A stretch of 64,000 nt of DNA from Exobacillus caeni (GTDB taxonomy: Bacteria; Bacillota; Bacilli; Bacillales; Guptibacillaceae): positions 269,631-333,630 of the forward strand of contig NZ_SWLG01000005.1 in NCBI RefSeq assembly GCF_005747095.1. The letters run 5' to 3'. A program made the translations under genes and the position numbers. The notes beneath the pieces were generated by a model. That model made no database searches. It was not told the origin of the DNA and worked only from the letters and a program-made list of their open reading frames with translations. Of this stretch, positions 1-7,946 are shown piece after piece (positions within the stretch are counted from its first letter, which is position 1; every line of letters begins with the position of its first letter).

Positions 1-289
1 CAAAAGTAACGCTTTGTTGAAAATTGGCAAAAATTTATAGGAAATTCCATCTATTTTTGTAGCTGTATTTGTCAAAATAGTTTTTAATAGTTAATTAAAT
101 CAAAACAAATACCCGCTCCTTTCAGAGCAGGCAACCCATACGATATCCGCTTCTTTTTCTCCTCCCTCATTGAAAGCTTTTACCCTACTATTAAAATGTT
201 TAGTATGGCTTTGAATGGCCGGGTCCAGACTTGTTAACACTAATGATGAAATTCAGGCAAGCGATGAATTCTCTAGGAGGTATGTGACG

Positions 290-466
290 ATGAACAATGT
301 ACGTGAAGGTGTCATACCGACTGTACTTGGAACAGCAGTAACCGCTGCAGGATATGCTCTTCGGAACAACCATCGGATCAACCAGGACATTTCAAACGGG
401 ATTGTCGGCTTTGGTTTAGCTCATGTGGTATTAGGGGCAATCGATCTTTATGAGCATCGCCGCTAG
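290..466 (+). CDS. Small hydrophobic protein, unknown function
   Basis: Predicted 58-residue protein. The ATG at 290 is preferred to an in-frame ATG at 215 because AGGAGGT lies just upstream (275-281) and the extra N-terminal residues look non-coding. Two hydrophobic stretches rich in Gly and Ala (about residues 8-21 and 37-50) suggest a small membrane protein, ending in a short charged tail (YEHRR). I know similar short proteins from Bacillaceae genomes, but no role. It stands alone and points away from the minus-strand transporter genes. A GC-rich hairpin follows at 477-503. Confidence 0.6.
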   Translation: MNNVREGVIPTVLGTAVTAAGYALRNNHRINQDISNGIVGFGLAHVVLGAIDLYEHRR

Positions 467-476
467 ATTTTCACAG

Positions 477-503
477 TGGGAGCCCGGTTAAGCCGGGCTC
501 CCA
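477..503 (+). terminator. GC-rich hairpin after the small hydrophobic gene
   Basis: An 11-bp perfect stem (477-487 with 493-503) with a TTAAG loop lies 11 nt after the stop codon. It has no T-run, so it is a weak intrinsic terminator at best. Confidence 0.45.
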
Positions 504-509
504 TACACA

Positions 510-539
510 AAAATAAAGAGAAGCACTCTGGCTTCTCTT
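510..539 (-). terminator. Intrinsic terminator of the ABC permease gene
   Basis: On the minus strand a 9-bp stem (AAGAGAAGC with GCTTCTCTT, 516-524 and 531-539) is followed by TATTTTT. The stem overlaps the stop codon of the permease gene. Confidence 0.85.
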
Positions 540-1215
540 AAACGTACTTATTATATCTTTTTTCAAGAAAACCCTGGAAGATACCTACAACCGCACAAAT
601 CCCCCAATAGATTAAAGCAACTGAAATATACATTGTCATATAATCAAATTCCCTTCCACCGACAATCTTCGCTTTCTGAAATAGTTCAGGAACCGTGATC
701 ATTGCTGCGAGAGAAGAGGCTTTTATCAGGTCGAGCAAAACATTGGATAGCGGCGGAAGTGCGATTCTTACTGCCTGGGGCAGAATGACTTCCCTCATCG
801 TTTGCCAGTAGGTTAATCCTAACGATGTGGCAGATTCCCATTGTCCTTTATCAACCGAAGCTATTGCAGACCGATTTATTTCTGCCATGTATGCTGCGCT
901 GTTTAGGCTGAATCCTATCAAAGCAGCAGTTATAGCGCTAAACTCAATTCCAATATACGGAAGACCAAAGTACAGCATGAACAGAAAGACCAGGATCGGC
1001 GTGCCCCGCATAAATGAAATGTATATTCTTGCCGGCCACCTGAACACCGGCATTTTAGAGGTTCTTCCAAGCGCCAAAAACAGGCTTAGGATTAACCCAA
1101 TCGCCATGCTCACAAATGAGATGTAAAGAGTATTGCCGATTCCCTGTAATAAATAAGGAAAAGAATCGATGGCTAATTCAGGATTAAAAATATATTGCCA
1201 CTGAATTTCATCCAT
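538..1215 (-). CDS. Polar amino-acid ABC transporter permease
   Basis: Predicted 225-residue inner-membrane permease of the HisM/GlnP type, which moves polar amino acids such as cystine or glutamine across the membrane. The N-terminal segment matches the usual start of this family (LLQGIGNTLYISF), and the EAA loop that docks the ATPase is visible around residues 120-150 (GQWESATSLGLTYWQ). Start ATG at 1215 follows GGGGAGAGG. The gene lies 22 bp downstream of the binding-protein gene, so the two form an operon. No ATPase gene is adjacent, an arrangement like B. subtilis yckA-yckB; a shared or distant ATPase must be supplied. Substrate cannot be read from the sequence. Confidence 0.9.
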   Translation of the reverse strand: MDEIQWQYIFNPELAIDSFPYLLQGIGNTLYISFVSMAIGLILSLFLALGRTSKMPVFRWPARIYISFMRGTPILVFLFMLYFGLPYIGIEFSAITAALIGFSLNSAAYMAEINRSAIASVDKGQWESATSLGLTYWQTMREVILPQAVRIALPPLSNVLLDLIKASSLAAMITVPELFQKAKIVGGREFDYMTMYISVALIYWGICAVVGIFQGFLEKRYNKYV

Positions 1216-1237
1216 AGCTTCCTCTCCCCTTCAACCC

Positions 1238-2101
1238 TTAGTCAAAATCCACTTCTGGCTTTTTGGAAACATCCGCACCGTCATAGAACTTCTTTGAGAT
1301 CTCCGCGATGGTGCCGTCTTCCTTCATTTCTTTTAATGTCTTATCAATTTGTGCTTTTAGTTCATCGTTTCCTTTTTTTATCACAATTCCCGCACTGCTA
1401 GGATTAAATTTAATATCCGGATGAATCGTAATGTTTAGATCAGAAAAATAAGCAAGGGCAAGACGCTGTAAATAGTAGTCATTTAAAATAACATCAGTTC
1501 TGCCGTTCGATACGTCTGTTAAATATTGTTCATTTGTGGCATTATCGTAAATTACTTCTTCCGCACCGTGTTCACGCGCAACCTTCATGTATGTTGTGGT
1601 TGCTTCCCCCGCCGCTTTTTTGCCTTCTAAATCATCAAGAGATTTGATTCCAGATAAATCGTCTTTTCTAACGATCGCTGTTCCGTATGAGTGTTTGTAT
1701 GGAATTGCAAAGGTGAATTTTTCTTTACGATCATCTGTAATAGCAATATCATTAGCGGCAATATCTACTTTACCGCTATTAATAGAAGTCAGCATACCAT
1801 CGAATGCCATTTCAACGAATTTTACATCAAGATCAAGGCGTTTAGCAAGTTCTCTTACCACTTCAACATCATATCCAGTTAACTGGTCTGATTCAGAATC
1901 ATGGTATGAAGCCGGATATAATGTGCCAGCTGTTGCAACCACTAACTTACCTTCCTCTTTAATCTCTTCCCATGCTGTTTTTTGTGTATCTTTTTCGGCA
2001 GCACCGTTATTATTCTCACTGCTGCAGGCAGCCGTTATCAAGGCGATAGAAAACATTAAGAAAGCCAGCGCAGTAACTTTTATAGTTTTTTTGTATACCA
2101 T
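1238..2101 (-). CDS. Amino-acid ABC transporter substrate-binding lipoprotein
   Basis: Predicted 287-residue extracellular solute-binding protein, family 3. The N-terminus has Lys residues, a hydrophobic core and a lipobox-like ITAAC, so Cys26 should carry the lipid anchor. The mature part shows family-3 features: GYDVEVVRELAKRL near residue 75, FDGMLTSINSGKVDI near 100 and the segment ending in SAGIVIKKG. It captures a polar amino acid and delivers it to the permease encoded 22 bp downstream. Start ATG at 2101 is preceded by AAGGGGG. Closest in organisation to B. subtilis YckB; a cystine- or glutamine-type ligand is likely but unproven. Confidence 0.9.
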   Translation of the reverse strand: MVYKKTIKVTALAFLMFSIALITAACSSENNNGAAEKDTQKTAWEEIKEEGKLVVATAGTLYPASYHDSESDQLTGYDVEVVRELAKRLDLDVKFVEMAFDGMLTSINSGKVDIAANDIAITDDRKEKFTFAIPYKHSYGTAIVRKDDLSGIKSLDDLEGKKAAGEATTTYMKVAREHGAEEVIYDNATNEQYLTDVSNGRTDVILNDYYLQRLALAYFSDLNITIHPDIKFNPSSAGIVIKKGNDELKAQIDKTLKEMKEDGTIAEISKKFYDGADVSKKPEVDFD

Positions 2102-2224
2102 TTAAAGATCCCCCTTTTCTTTAGTCCACTAAAAAACTTAGCATTGAACCGGGATTTCTTCAACAAATAAAACTTCCTTTTCGAGAAGACGAAATTTTTC
2201 AAATTAAAATTTTTTTACAATAAA

Positions 2225-2254
2225 AAAACAAAGCCAATAAAAAAGCTTTGTTTT
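2225..2254 (-). terminator. Intrinsic terminator after the small helical protein gene
   Basis: Minus-strand stem AAAACAAAGC with GCTTTGTTTT (2225-2234 and 2245-2254) followed by a run of T. It overlaps the stop codon of the gene ending at 2253. Confidence 0.8.
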
Positions 2255-2504
2255 ATGCTAATTCTTCTTCAATTTTTTTATGTAAATAATCTGTAGCTTC
2301 ATCCAGATGCTTAACTGCTTGTTCCCTATAGTCCTGCTTCAATTTGGCACTGGCGACCTTATCGAAAAGTTCCTCATCTCCTGCAGACTGGATGATTTCT
2401 AATACTTCTTCTCCAACCTTTTCTTTATTATGATCATTTAAAATAGATGTTTTATATTCCCGTATCATTTCCGTTAAAATTTGCAATCGGTCAAGTCTGT
2501 TCAC
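2253..2504 (-). CDS. Small charged helical protein, unknown function
   Basis: Predicted 83-residue soluble protein. I chose the GTG at 2504 because AAGGAG lies 10 nt upstream; an ATG at 2552 would place that ribosome binding site inside the gene. The sequence is rich in Glu, Lys and Leu and almost all predicted helix (for example MIREYKTSILN and AVKHLDEATDYLHKKIEEELA). No catalytic motif or membrane segment is visible. It is followed at once by a terminator and appears to be monocistronic. I do not recognise the family. Confidence 0.6.
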   Translation of the reverse strand: MNRLDRLQILTEMIREYKTSILNDHNKEKVGEEVLEIIQSAGDEELFDKVASAKLKQDYREQAVKHLDEATDYLHKKIEEELA

Positions 2505-2628
2505 TGTTCGACATCTCCTTTTTCGATATTGTTCATTACTATCTTTTAACAATTTCCTCTCTCATTTGCTTGTATTGTTATTCTAACATGTTACAATGAA
2601 TCAAAGCCGGAAATAAAGGAGCTTTCTT

Positions 2629-2955
2629 TTGACAAAAATAAAGATTTTTCTCGATGATCTGAGAAATTGTCCTGACGGGTACTTTTTGACCACTAATGTG
2701 TCTGACTGTATTAACCTGTTAAAAAAATTCGAAGTCTCTCATTTGTCACTGGACTACGACCTGGAAAGCCACGACTTCAAAGGAATTAAAGTGGTCGAGT
2801 ATATGATTAAAAACCGGCTTCAAGCAGACTTTATTACAGTTCATTCTGCCAACTCTGTTGGGGGAAAAAAAATGTATATGATGTTATTAAAGGCACAGGA
2901 TGAAGGGGTTCTTGCACACTCCACTGTTATTAAACTAAGGCCTCTTCCTTTGTGA
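2629..2955 (+). CDS. Stand-alone receiver-like protein (cREC type)
   Basis: Predicted 108-residue protein with a receiver-like fold and no output domain. Visible features are the acidic pair FLDD (Asp9, Asp10), SLDYD (Asp42, Asp44) and VHSANSVG (His72, Ser73), which replaces the Thr/Ser-Lys end of ordinary response regulators. This pattern resembles the group named cyclic-phosphate-processing receiver (cREC) domains, predicted to act on nucleotide or RNA 2',3'-cyclic phosphates. That function is a family prediction only. The TTG start at 2629 is preceded by AAAGGAG. No partner kinase or RNA-repair gene is adjacent. Confidence 0.7.
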   Translation: MTKIKIFLDDLRNCPDGYFLTTNVSDCINLLKKFEVSHLSLDYDLESHDFKGIKVVEYMIKNRLQADFITVHSANSVGGKKMYMMLLKAQDEGVLAHSTVIKLRPLPL

Positions 2956-2963
2956 TGAACCAT

Positions 2964-2995
2964 ACCGGGACTTATAAAAAAGTCTCGGTTTTTTT
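2964..2995 (+). terminator. Intrinsic terminator of the receiver-like gene
   Basis: Stem ACCGGGACT with AGTCTCGGT (2964-2972 and 2981-2989, one G-T pair) followed by seven T, just after the stop codon at 2955. Confidence 0.9.
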
Positions 2996-3183
2996 GTTCC
3001 AGAAAAGGGCCAGTTCGAAGGTGCAGCCTGGATCCATACCGGAACTACTTTATTTTAAATGAAGGGCACACGCGATACCACAGTATCTCCTACGAAAAAA
3101 ACGATAAAAATATTTCCCAGAAAATCACACTGTATCATTCATTTAAGCAGCCGACTTTCGTGACCCCAGCGCTTAGCCAGTGG
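2996..3183 (+). pseudogene. Decayed coding remnant, unidentified
   Basis: The gap between two genes holds what looks like the end of a lost protein gene. One frame reads FEGAAWIHTGTTLF (3014-3055) and then stops; a second frame continues as ILNEGHTRYHSISYEKN and ends with PTFVTPALSQW before TAA at 3181-3183. Joining the frames near 3050 gives a smooth protein-like sequence, so a frameshift is likely. There is no start codon or ribosome binding site. I cannot name the parent family. The rest of the gap (3184-3245) shows nothing but the next terminator. Confidence 0.35.
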
Positions 3184-3245
3184 TAAATGAAGAATAGAGC
3201 TGTGAAAATAGCTGGATTGATATTAAAACCAATCTGAATTTGCTT

Positions 3246-3277
3246 TAAAAAACCACCCGGACCAAAGTCCGAGTGGT
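3246..3277 (-). terminator. Intrinsic terminator of the acyltransferase/LtaS-like operon
   Basis: Minus-strand stem of 11 bp with one G-T pair (3252-3262 with 3267-3277) followed by TTTTTT, close after the stop at 3284. It ends the three-gene operon 7371-3284. Confidence 0.9.
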
Positions 3278-3283
3278 ACTATT

Positions 3284-5140
3284 CTACTTTTTTCCTGTGA
3301 ATCGAAGCAGGTCTCCTAATATGACCTTGTCTGAATAACCAAGTTCCTTTTGAACCTCACTAAAATATGGAGTACATTTATTTCTTTTCACTTTTTCGTC
3401 CGTTTTTTTATCATAGCATGTGTTCTCAGTGTAAACGTATTTATCGGTTACAAAACTTCCATCCCGGAAAATAACCCGTTCTTCCCGATCTTTAGCAAAT
3501 AGGCTCGTGCCGAAGGAAAGTGTATTGTACTCAGGATCCACACCCAGTAAGGATAGAATTGTAGGCCTCAGGTCTATCTGACCGCCTACAGTGTCTATTT
3601 TTTTACCCTCCATTCCAGGGACATGGATGATAAGCGGTACCTTTTGCATCGCAACATGCCTGGAAGGATTAATCTCTTCATTTAATACATTACCAAGTGC
3701 CTCGCTGTAACTTTTAGAAATTCCGTAATGGTCTCCGTAAAGAACGAAGATAGAATTTTCATACAACCCTTTTTCTTTTAAATCTGCAAAGAATTGTTTC
3801 AATGCTTCGTCCGTATATCTGACTGTTGTGAAATACCTGTTCACAACTCCTTCTTCTGTTTCTGCTTCCGGTATATATTTATCCTCATCGTTTAATAAGA
3901 ACGGAAAATGATTTGTCAACGTTAAGAACTTTGCATAAAAAGGCTGAGGAAGTTCTTCTAAATATGGTACAGACTGCTGGAAAAACGGAATGTCTTTCAA
4001 TCCGTAGTTCACAGAGTTTTGCTCGGTCACATTAAAATCTCTTTTTGAAAAGTAACGGTCATATCCCAGAGTTTTATACATTACTTCCCTGTTCCAGAAC
4101 TCCCGATCGTTTCCATGGAAGGATGCAGCATAGTAACCTTTTTCTTTTAGTATTTCCGGAAGTGCATAAAATTCGTTATCCGGACGCCTAACAAACACTG
4201 ATCCACCTGAGAGAGGATATAGACTGTTATCAATAATAAATTCAGCATCTGAAGTTTTTCCCTGAGCTGTTTGATGATAAAAGTTAGGGAAATAAAAGCT
4301 TTCCTTAATTAAATCATTTAAAAAAGGAGTGACTTCTTTGCCGCCGATTTCCTTTCCTATCACAAATTGCTGTGTAGATTCCAGCGAGATAAGAATAAGG
4401 TTTTTCCCTTTCGCCGCACCTTTGACATCTGAACTGGTTTCAGTATCTTTTTTGCTCAAATATGCATCTATTTCCTCCGTGTCTGTTCCGTCCGCAAGTA
4501 CGCGGTTCATCGAAGCTTTGGAATTTAAAAGAATATCATAAAGATGGTAATTGTAAGTTCCAAGCCCTTTTACAAGCAATTCCCTGTCATACGATTTGGT
4601 TATAAATCCTGGATTTTCTATGAAACTTGCAGTCAACGGAACTACGATTAACATTAAACTTGTTGCTAAAACCGCCATTTTGCTTCGAAAGGAGATTGCA
4701 GAATGCTGGATATTTTTTCGTTTGATTAACCAGAGGAGCAATACAACATCGAGGAACAACAACGGATCGGGAAGATTGATCAGTTCTACAGTGCTTTGGC
4801 TCAGGCCGCCAACATTTTTAAACTGGAACAATACCGGCAGCGTAATAAAGTCAATATAAAAGCGATAATAGAGCACGTTTCCGTATAATAAAAACGTAAG
4901 TAAAAAGTGGATCAATACAATGACCTTCGGCCGTACTTTTTTAGTGAATAAAAATCCGACTCCAAGCAAAAACGCCACAGAGCCAAGGGAATTAAAAAAG
5001 AGGACGATTTCCTGTATTATTGTTTTGGAATGAAGATCAAAGACCCATTTATAGACAACATACGTTTTTATCCAGAGCAACAAAACAGCCAGCAGATAGA
5101 TGGTAAAAGCGGAGTATCGTTTCTTTTTGTCGGTCATCAT
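3284..5140 (-). CDS. LtaS-family membrane sulfatase-like phosphotransferase
   Basis: Predicted 618-residue membrane protein with five N-terminal membrane segments (about residues 12-30, 40-66, 73-93, 124-141 and 153-172) and an extracellular alkaline-phosphatase-fold domain. Conserved metal and nucleophile residues of lipoteichoic acid synthases are present: Glu254 (SLEST), Thr296 (QGKTSD), Asp470 and His471 (YGDHYG). Known members transfer glycerol phosphate from phosphatidylglycerol to teichoic acid; B. subtilis has LtaS, YfnI, YqgS and the primase YvgJ, and the 618-residue length is close to YvgJ. It starts only 31 bp after the GNAT-aminotransferase gene, so it may use an unusual lipid substrate or acceptor made by that operon. 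That link is inference. Confidence 0.88.
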   Translation of the reverse strand: MMTDKKKRYSAFTIYLLAVLLLWIKTYVVYKWVFDLHSKTIIQEIVLFFNSLGSVAFLLGVGFLFTKKVRPKVIVLIHFLLTFLLYGNVLYYRFYIDFITLPVLFQFKNVGGLSQSTVELINLPDPLLFLDVVLLLWLIKRKNIQHSAISFRSKMAVLATSLMLIVVPLTASFIENPGFITKSYDRELLVKGLGTYNYHLYDILLNSKASMNRVLADGTDTEEIDAYLSKKDTETSSDVKGAAKGKNLILISLESTQQFVIGKEIGGKEVTPFLNDLIKESFYFPNFYHQTAQGKTSDAEFIIDNSLYPLSGGSVFVRRPDNEFYALPEILKEKGYYAASFHGNDREFWNREVMYKTLGYDRYFSKRDFNVTEQNSVNYGLKDIPFFQQSVPYLEELPQPFYAKFLTLTNHFPFLLNDEDKYIPEAETEEGVVNRYFTTVRYTDEALKQFFADLKEKGLYENSIFVLYGDHYGISKSYSEALGNVLNEEINPSRHVAMQKVPLIIHVPGMEGKKIDTVGGQIDLRPTILSLLGVDPEYNTLSFGTSLFAKDREERVIFRDGSFVTDKYVYTENTCYDKKTDEKVKRNKCTPYFSEVQKELGYSDKVILGDLLRFTGKK

Positions 5141-5171
5141 GTCTTTTCATCCTTTCAGCTACTCTCGCTTT

Positions 5172-6785
5172 TTAATAAGTATCTACAGTATTTTTACCTT
5201 TTTTTATCATTTCACAAACCTTTTTTAACTGTCTTATTGCTTCGAATAACCGCTGGGTCTCGTATTTACCCATTATCGAAATCTGAATCCAGTTCTTCCT
5301 TACTAGATAATCGCTTTCATAGCTTAAAAGGTATCCCTGTCGTTTCATTGCATCTCCAACCGAAACAGAATCCAATTCTTCTGGAAGCATAACCGTTATA
5401 ACTGTAGGAGATTGAGCGCTTTGATCTCCCGCTATCTTAAAGCCGTACTGAAGTAATTTTTTACGTAATCGTTTTGCGGTTTCATAGGTTTCATTGATAT
5501 CCAGGTCATTAATAGCTATATCTAGTGCTTTTATAAGATTAGAAGAGTGTGTGAACGGTACTCCCCCTTTCTCAGCATAGTACCCAAGATCAATGTACCT
5601 TGGCAGTTTATGCGAAGGGCTTATGGCATGGTTATAGAAAACCATCCCAAGTCCCGGATAGGAACCGAGTGCTTTTCCGCTTACTGTTGTAGCAAGGTAA
5701 ACGTTTGAAAGATCTACCTGGATTCCACCGACCGAGCTGCAGCAATCCAGGCATAGTTTTAATTGATATGTACTTGCTATCCACTCGAGTAACCCAATCT
5801 CGTTAACCAGTCCTGTTGACGTTTCGCAGTGTACGGCCCAGATCCACTTTATCTCCTTATCTTGTTGAAGAACATGGGTTATTTCATCGTATCGGAATGC
5901 TTCTCCCCATTCTTTTTGGAGAGCTACGAAACGGAGGCCAAACCTTCTGGCATGATCGATGAGGCGTTCTCCAAATTCACCGTTGCTCAGGATCAACCCC
6001 TTTTGATCCAGTAAAGAAATCTGGCCAGCAACAACATCATTTCCGAGCGTCCCTGTCCCTAACAGAATTTCGACATGTTGAGCACTCACTAGATCACATA
6101 GCTTTTCTTTCGTTCGATTAAATATCCGATGGAAATCGTTCGAGCGATGGGAGATCGGAACATCATTCAGCGCTGCTCTTGTAGGTTCGTTGAAATTAAC
6201 CGGTCCCGGTAACAGACTGTAAAGTGTTGAGTTTTTATCTAACGCTCGTCGAAAGGCCTTTGTTCCATTTTCCAGCTTTTCTCTGGTGATATACATCGGT
6301 TGAAACTGTGCTTCTTCAGAGCCAACAAGGTGCCCGAACGGCTGAAAACCGAGGTGTTTATATAACTTGCTTTCTCGAGTAGTCCCAGAGATCAGCGCCA
6401 GGTCATATCCCTTTTTCACACAGTATGTGACTAGCTGGCTGATCAACCCAAAGAACACCCTGGTCTTTCGATACTCTTTTTTTATTGCAAGAAGGCGAAC
6501 TTCACACGGTATTCCATTCTTCGGTAAATAGCCGTCTAAATGATCAAGCTTTTGGTCGAGGGAAAATGGTCTCTTTCCCCGAACCGCGATCATTCCCACT
6601 AAATTTTTGCCAGATAAACAAACGATATAGGTGTTTTCTTTATCGAATCGATCAACAAGCATGTTTTCTTCATTATGTTCGTGCTGTGGGATCTCTTCCA
6701 CAAAAGTCTTATAGTTCAACTTATATATCTCATTAAATTCCCAATCTTGATCAGCTATTTTAAAAGTAAGAGACCCTGCCTTCAT
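5172..6785 (-). CDS. GNAT acyltransferase / class V aminotransferase fusion
   Basis: Predicted 537-residue two-domain enzyme. Residues 1-170 look like a GNAT N-acyl synthase (EVRLLAIKKEYRKTRVFFGL at 95-114, then YKHLGFQPFG), close to the FeeM/autoinducer-synthase type that uses long-chain acyl donors. Residues 190-530 form a fold-type-I PLP aminotransferase of class V: LLPGPVNF at 191-198, phosphate-binding GTGTLGND at 243-250, Asp347 (CLDCCSS) and the PLP lysine Lys371 (SGKALGSYPG), as in the 2-aminoethylphosphonate and serine-glyoxylate transaminases. The start overlaps the end of the PlsY-like gene by 26 bp and follows GGGGAGAGG. I infer that it makes an amine and acylates it, or the reverse. 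Substrates are unknown. Confidence 0.88.
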   Translation of the reverse strand: MKAGSLTFKIADQDWEFNEIYKLNYKTFVEEIPQHEHNEENMLVDRFDKENTYIVCLSGKNLVGMIAVRGKRPFSLDQKLDHLDGYLPKNGIPCEVRLLAIKKEYRKTRVFFGLISQLVTYCVKKGYDLALISGTTRESKLYKHLGFQPFGHLVGSEEAQFQPMYITREKLENGTKAFRRALDKNSTLYSLLPGPVNFNEPTRAALNDVPISHRSNDFHRIFNRTKEKLCDLVSAQHVEILLGTGTLGNDVVAGQISLLDQKGLILSNGEFGERLIDHARRFGLRFVALQKEWGEAFRYDEITHVLQQDKEIKWIWAVHCETSTGLVNEIGLLEWIASTYQLKLCLDCCSSVGGIQVDLSNVYLATTVSGKALGSYPGLGMVFYNHAISPSHKLPRYIDLGYYAEKGGVPFTHSSNLIKALDIAINDLDINETYETAKRLRKKLLQYGFKIAGDQSAQSPTVITVMLPEELDSVSVGDAMKRQGYLLSYESDYLVRKNWIQISIMGKYETQRLFEAIRQLKKVCEMIKKGKNTVDTY

Positions 6786-7371
6786 TTCCCTCTCCCCTTT
6801 TTATTCTCCTATATTCTTTATCTATGTCTTTTCGATGTGCATATAGTATCAATCCAGCGAGCGTTAACAAAAACAAACTCGTTTCGGCAGATTGCACGAA
6901 CAAATAAGTAACGAATGGCAATAGGGAGATTGCACTCAGACCGCTCAATGTGAATTTTCGAAGGAGTAGATACAAAATAAAGAAAAGCCCCAGTAGCGTA
7001 CCTAAAATAAAAATACTCAGTGCGCTTATTACTCCTATGTAAACCGATATTCCTTTTCCGCCTCGAAACCTTAACTGGATCGGCCATATATGACCGACAA
7101 CTGTAAATATCCCGGCCAATAGTACCCACATAATCGATACATCTAGGTGATAGGAAATGGCTATTGCGATTACTCCCTTAATAGCATCAAAGAAGAAGGT
7201 GAGGAGGAATATAGATTTGCCAAATATTCTTCCGGCGTTTCTCGCTCCCGGGTTCCTGCTTCCCAGATCCCTAATATCTTTGCCTGTATTCCATAAAACG
7301 ATATAGTATGCTGCATTGAGACATCCCAGCATATAACCGAACGTAACAGAACCAACTTCACTCCAACTCAT
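6760..7371 (-). CDS. PlsY-like acyl-phosphate acyltransferase, divergent
   Basis: Predicted 203-residue multi-pass membrane protein of the PlsY family, which moves an acyl chain from acyl phosphate to glycerol 3-phosphate. Motif 1 reads GSRNPGARNAGR (37-48) against the usual GSGNPGATN, and motif 2 GHIWPIQLRFRGGKGIS (93-109) against GHxFPxxxxFxGGKG; the C-terminal HRxNI-type motif is altered to HRKDIDKEYRRI. This suggests a paralogue with a different acceptor rather than the housekeeping enzyme. Start ATG at 7371 follows GGAGG. It is the first gene of a three-gene operon with the GNAT-aminotransferase fusion and the LtaS-like protein. Confidence 0.85.
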   Translation of the reverse strand: MSWSEVGSVTFGYMLGCLNAAYYIVLWNTGKDIRDLGSRNPGARNAGRIFGKSIFLLTFFFDAIKGVIAIAISYHLDVSIMWVLLAGIFTVVGHIWPIQLRFRGGKGISVYIGVISALSIFILGTLLGLFFILYLLLRKFTLSGLSAISLLPFVTYLFVQSAETSLFLLTLAGLILYAHRKDIDKEYRRIKRGEGNEGRVSYF

Positions 7372-7497
7372 CGTAACCTCCGTCTTAGTGGATTCCTTTA
7401 ATCATACCACTTGTGGACAAGTGCAGGTCCATTAGAAAATATACATTCACATACTAGACGATTAAAAACAATAAATTGTTTCGGGCTTTTTAGCTTT

Positions 7498-7779
7498 TTA
7501 AAAATTTATGCCAAAGACGAGTGACACAAAACCAATAGCAAATAAAACCAACCCGATGATGATGGAAAATAAACTGATGACCCACCAGGGGATCGTGTCC
7601 AAAACTTTTGTTTCGATTAGAAAAAACATACTTTCAACCCGGTCTATGTTCTTTGCTTCTTTTGCATGTTCAGCTGACTTTGACTTTTGCCTTTCAAGCT
7701 TGTTAAAAACGAGATGCGGACTTGAAACAACAGCAAGCCCCATCACCCAGAATAACAAAGCAAGAATCCATCCTGTCAT
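7498..7779 (-). CDS. Two-helix membrane protein, unknown function
   Basis: Predicted 93-residue protein with a membrane segment at each end (about residues 3-20 and 64-88) and a charged middle (NKLERQKSKSAEHAKEAKNIDR). The ATG at 7779 is chosen over a GTG at 7788 because AAAGAGGTG sits at proper distance before the ATG and overlaps the GTG. No catalytic motif is visible and I do not recognise the family. It stands between the acyltransferase operon and moaA, separated from both by non-coding DNA. Confidence 0.6.
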   Translation of the reverse strand: MTGWILALLFWVMGLAVVSSPHLVFNKLERQKSKSAEHAKEAKNIDRVESMFFLIETKVLDTIPWWVISLFSIIIGLVLFAIGFVSLVFGINF

Positions 7780-7903
7780 GGTTATCACCTCTTTTTAGGT
7801 ATTCACCATGTAGTATGCACGCTGAGTCAACGCACTATTAATATGCAAAACCAAAAGGTTGTACAACCGTGGTTTTGCAGTCATGCCTGTGATCACTATA
7901 AAC

Positions 7904-7935
7904 AAAAAAGCATGGACCCAATTTGGATCCATGCT
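7904..7935 (-). terminator. Intrinsic terminator of moaA
   Basis: Minus-strand stem AGCATGGATCCA with TGGGTCCATGCT (7909-7920 and 7924-7935, one wobble pair) followed by TTTTT, 12 nt after the moaA stop. Confidence 0.9.
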
Positions 7936-7946
7936 CTCATACGGAT

